From NCBI GenBank assembly GCA_023301335.1, contig JALZVA010000063.1:1-9245 (forward strand): 9,245 bases of DNA. The letters are read 5' to 3'. Origin of the DNA: Akkermansiaceae bacterium (GTDB taxonomy: Bacteria > Verrucomicrobiota > Verrucomicrobiia > Verrucomicrobiales > Akkermansiaceae). The notes under the pieces are model-generated. The model was not told where the DNA came from. It was given only the letters and a program-made list of their open reading frames with translations, and did not search any database. The position numbers and the translations under genes are program-made. Below, piece by piece: positions 6,721 through 9,245 of the stretch (its first letter is position 1; each line of letters starts with the position of its first letter).

Positions 6721-8367
6721 ATGAAAACATCAGACTTATTTATTAAAGTTCTTGAGGAGGAAGGTGTAGAATACATCTTCGGAGTACCAGGGGAAGAAAA
6801 CTTAGATTTTATCGAGTCTCTCCGGACCTCTAAGTCTATCAAGCTTATACTTACCCGTCACGAGCAGGCTGCTGCCTTTATGGCTGCCACCTATGGTCGC
6901 CTAACAGGTAAAACAGGTGTGTGCTTATCCACCCTTGGGCCTGGGGCTACTAATTTTGTAACTGGCGCAGCGTATGCTCAGCTTGGAGCTATGCCTTTAC
7001 TCATGATCAGTGGTCAGAAGCCAATCTACCATAGTAAGCAGGGACGCTTCCAAATACTTGATGTCGTGGGCATGATGCATCCTCTCACGAAGCTTTCTAG
7101 GCAGATTCCGCATGGAAATATCGTTCCTTCATTGGTACGTGAAGCGATGCGCACAGCAGAAAATGAACGCCCTGGTGCGGTCTACCTAGAGCTTCCCGAA
7201 GATGTGGCTGCGATGGAAGCAGATCAAACAAATATTTTTAAAGCATCTACACGCAAGTATGCAACAGCTGAGGACTCTGTTCTTGATGAAGCAGCAGCTA
7301 AGATCAAAGCGGCAAAGATGCCTCTAGTCTGTGTGGCTGCAGGCTCTAATAGAAAGAATGACCGCGAGGCGATCCGTGATTTCCTTGCGCATACAGGTCT
7401 ATATTCCATCAGTACTCAGATGGGTGCAGGTGTGGTCGACGGAAGAGACGATGGCTTCCTAGGAGTCGCTGCACTTTCTGATAAGGATTATCTACACTGC
7501 GCGGTTGATCGCTCAGATCTCATCATTATTATTGGCCATGATGTGGTAGAGAAGCCACCGTTCTTTATGGAGCATGGAGGGAAAGAAGTGATTCATGTAA
7601 ATTATGCACCTGCGGAGGTGGATCAAGTTTACTTCCCGCAGTTAGAAGTAGTGGGTTCTATTTTCGAATCTGTGAAACGCCTAGCTCAGCGTGTAGGTAA
7701 GCTCGGCAGTGAGAAGTTTGACTTCTTTAAGCGTGTGCGCACGGATGTATGGAGTCATATCCATGAGAAAGATGATGTGGGGAGTTTCCCTGTGATTCCT
7801 CAGCGTTTCGTCGCTGATGTCCGTAAGGCGATGCCAAGTGACGGGATCGTGACTTTAGATAACGGAATTTATAAAGTTTGGTTTGCGCGTAACTACCCAG
7901 TTCACGAATCTAACACACTCTTACTAGATAATGCTTTAGCAACGATGGGAGCAGGTCTGCCATCTGCGATTGGGGCAAAAATGGTGAAGCCAGACGTGCC
8001 CGTACTTTCTGTATGTGGTGACGGTGGGTTCATGATGAATTCTCAGGAGATGGAGACAGCGGTGCGTTTGGGCCTTGATCTAACAGTACTTGTGCTGCGT
8101 GATAATGCCTACGGCATGATCAAGTGGAAGCAGGCAGGAATGGGCTTCACCAATTGGGGACTCGATTATGGGAATCCAGATTTCGTGAAGTATGCAGAAT
8201 CCTATGGTGCCTATGGTGTCCGTGTAGAAAAAACGGAGGATTTCTTACCGATTCTTCAAGACTGCCTCTCACGTAAAGGAGTGAATCTCATTGAGCTTCC
8301 TGTGGATTATTCAGAAAATGAGCGTGTGCTTATTGAAGAGCTACAGAAGAAAACTTGCTTACTCTAA
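6721..8367 (+). CDS. Acetolactate synthase-like ThDP-dependent enzyme (large-subunit type)
   Basis: This 548-residue enzyme has the three-domain ThDP layout. The N-terminal Pyr domain carries the catalytic glutamate E48 in LTRHEQAAAFMAATYGR, then LSTLGPGATN (69-78) and SKQGRFQILDVVGMM (105-119). A central domain covers about 185-330. The C-terminal PP domain holds the ThDP/Mg motif GDGGFMMN (433-440) to DNAYG (461-465). The usual reaction of the family is condensation of two pyruvates to acetolactate with loss of CO2. The RFDDR segment typical of FAD-binding anabolic IlvB is absent: the matching place reads IGHDVVEKPPFF. No small regulatory subunit gene follows. This points to a catabolic or specialised enzyme rather than branched-chain amino acid synthesis. 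An aldehyde dehydrogenase starts 6 bases downstream, so the product or a by-product may be an aldehyde. Substrate specificity cannot be read with certainty. Confidence 0.88.
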   Translation: MKTSDLFIKVLEEEGVEYIFGVPGEENLDFIESLRTSKSIKLILTRHEQAAAFMAATYGRLTGKTGVCLSTLGPGATNFVTGAAYAQLGAMPLLMISGQKPIYHSKQGRFQILDVVGMMHPLTKLSRQIPHGNIVPSLVREAMRTAENERPGAVYLELPEDVAAMEADQTNIFKASTRKYATAEDSVLDEAAAKIKAAKMPLVCVAAGSNRKNDREAIRDFLAHTGLYSISTQMGAGVVDGRDDGFLGVAALSDKDYLHCAVDRSDLIIIIGHDVVEKPPFFMEHGGKEVIHVNYAPAEVDQVYFPQLEVVGSIFESVKRLAQRVGKLGSEKFDFFKRVRTDVWSHIHEKDDVGSFPVIPQRFVADVRKAMPSDGIVTLDNGIYKVWFARNYPVHESNTLLLDNALATMGAGLPSAIGAKMVKPDVPVLSVCGDGGFMMNSQEMETAVRLGLDLTVLVLRDNAYGMIKWKQAGMGFTNWGLDYGNPDFVKYAESYGAYGVRVEKTEDFLPILQDCLSRKGVNLIELPVDYSENERVLIEELQKKTCLL

Positions 8368-8373
8368 TCTACG

Positions 8374-9245
8374 ATGTCTGAGAAACTAACTGTATATTCG
8401 GCCTGGACGCGTGAACCTATTAAGGAACTCAGCTTCGAGACAGCTGAGACCTGTGAGCGTTATTTGGCTGAGGCGGATAGCCTGTGGAAGGCTGGACCAT
8501 TACCGAAGTTTCAGAGGATTGAGATTTTGGAAAAAGCTTCTAAAATTATTAGCGAACGTGCTGAGGAGCTGGCTCTACAGATTGCACTGGAAGGAGGGAA
8601 ACCTTATCCAGATGCACTGGTTGAGGCACATCGTGCCGCATCCTCTGTAAAGTCAGCGGCAGAGACACTGGCTCATAAAGCGGGGACAGAAATTCCGATG
8701 GGAATCACGCCTTCCTCAGAAGGGTATCGTGCATACACTCGCCTAGAGCCAATTGGCCCTGTGATGGCAGTTAGTGCGTTTAATCATCCACTGAATTTGA
8801 TCGCACACCAAGTTGCCCCAGCAGTTGCAGCGGGCTGCCCGATCATTGTGAAGCCGGCTAGCTACACTCCGCTTTCCTGTTTAAGTTTTATCGATATCCT
8901 CAGAGAAGCTGGGCTTCCTGAGGGGTGGGCACGCGTGGCGATCGTCACGAATGACTTAGCAACGAAGTTAGTGACAGATAAGCGTGTGGCATTTTTTGCC
9001 TTTATCGGTTCTGCAAAAGTGGGCTGGTGGCTGCGTTCACAGTTGGCTTCAGGGACACGTTGTGCGCTTGAGCATGGAGGTTCTGCACCGGTGATTATCA
9101 CTGCGGATGCAGACCTAGATGATGCAGCAGAAAGACTGGTCAAAGGTGGGTACTATCATGGAGGACAAGTGTGTGTTTCATCTCAGCGAATCTTTGTAGA
9201 TGCTTCGGTGAAAGATGCGTTCTTAGCGAAGTTCACACCTCTTGT
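8374..9245 (+). CDS. NAD(P)-dependent aldehyde dehydrogenase, 3' end outside the window
   Basis: The frame opens at ATG 8374 (MSEKLTVYSAW) and runs without a stop to the window edge, giving 290 codons of a family that is usually 450-500 residues. All catalytic landmarks up to this point are present: N137 in VSAFNHPLN, the cofactor lysine K160 in IIVKPASYTP, general base E233 in CALEHGGSAP, and nucleophile C267 in GGQVCVSSQR. The NAD loop reads FIGSAKVGWWLR, with GS in place of the common TGS. The E-H-G-G rather than E-L-G-G signature recalls a poorly characterised ALDH subgroup (from memory, the RL0313-like set). It oxidises an aldehyde to an acid; the substrate is unknown. The start is 6 bases after the acetolactate synthase-like gene, so translational coupling and a shared pathway are likely. 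Confidence 0.9.
   Translation, partial: MSEKLTVYSAWTREPIKELSFETAETCERYLAEADSLWKAGPLPKFQRIEILEKASKIISERAEELALQIALEGGKPYPDALVEAHRAASSVKSAAETLAHKAGTEIPMGITPSSEGYRAYTRLEPIGPVMAVSAFNHPLNLIAHQVAPAVAAGCPIIVKPASYTPLSCLSFIDILREAGLPEGWARVAIVTNDLATKLVTDKRVAFFAFIGSAKVGWWLRSQLASGTRCALEHGGSAPVIITADADLDDAAERLVKGGYYHGGQVCVSSQRIFVDASVKDAFLAKFTPL

Noticed and set aside
8411..8650. 79-codon plus-strand open frame
   Set aside because: It lies in another frame inside the aldehyde dehydrogenase, whose real frame has all catalytic motifs.
8862..9143. 93-codon minus-strand open frame
   Set aside because: Antisense shadow of the aldehyde dehydrogenase catalytic region.

Overview
The window looks like chromosomal DNA from a marine-type Verrucomicrobium (Rubritalea/Akkermansia-like). 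Three things suggest this: a short secreted protein with a typical PEP-CTERM tail (VPEPSS, one hydrophobic helix, RRRK), a degraded RAYT transposase of the kind common in that phylum, and AT-rich gene leaders without Shine-Dalgarno sequences. This assignment is inferred from protein style; no marker gene is present.

Layout. (1) 21-1985, minus strand: a complete membrane sensor histidine kinase with a discoidin-like (F5/8 type C) periplasmic region and a NarL/DegS-type kinase core. No response regulator is visible. (2) 1986-2563: about 580 bases without a gene, lying between the divergent starts of the kinase and the next gene. It holds a few short inverted repeats. (3) 2564-3274, plus: a PEP-CTERM protein, followed at once by a strong intrinsic terminator (3301-3339). 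(4) 3477-4480, plus: a RAYT (IS200-like, HUH) transposase that is clearly dead. It has one frameshift, three in-frame stops and a lost HUH histidine, yet it can be followed over its full expected length. A 12-bp hairpin sits on its start codon. (5) 4631-4657: a perfect 12-bp AT-rich inverted repeat ahead of the last block. (6) 4706-9245, plus: a probable operon of four genes. These are a membrane-anchored FMN/3Fe-4S glutamate-synthase-like protein, a small DoxX-like membrane protein, a ThDP-dependent acetolactate-synthase-like enzyme, and an NAD(P)-dependent aldehyde dehydrogenase cut off by the window end.

How they fit together. The last four genes are co-directional with gaps of 27, 47 and 6 bases, so co-transcription is likely. 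A membrane flavo-iron-sulfur protein, a DoxX-type membrane partner, a 2-oxo-acid carboligase/decarboxylase and an aldehyde dehydrogenase together suggest a redox-linked pathway for 2-oxo acids or aldehydes. Its true substrate cannot be read from sequence. This block is the best candidate in the window for an incompletely described system. The sensor kinase and PEP-CTERM protein look like envelope or polysaccharide-related functions and have no visible link to the operon.
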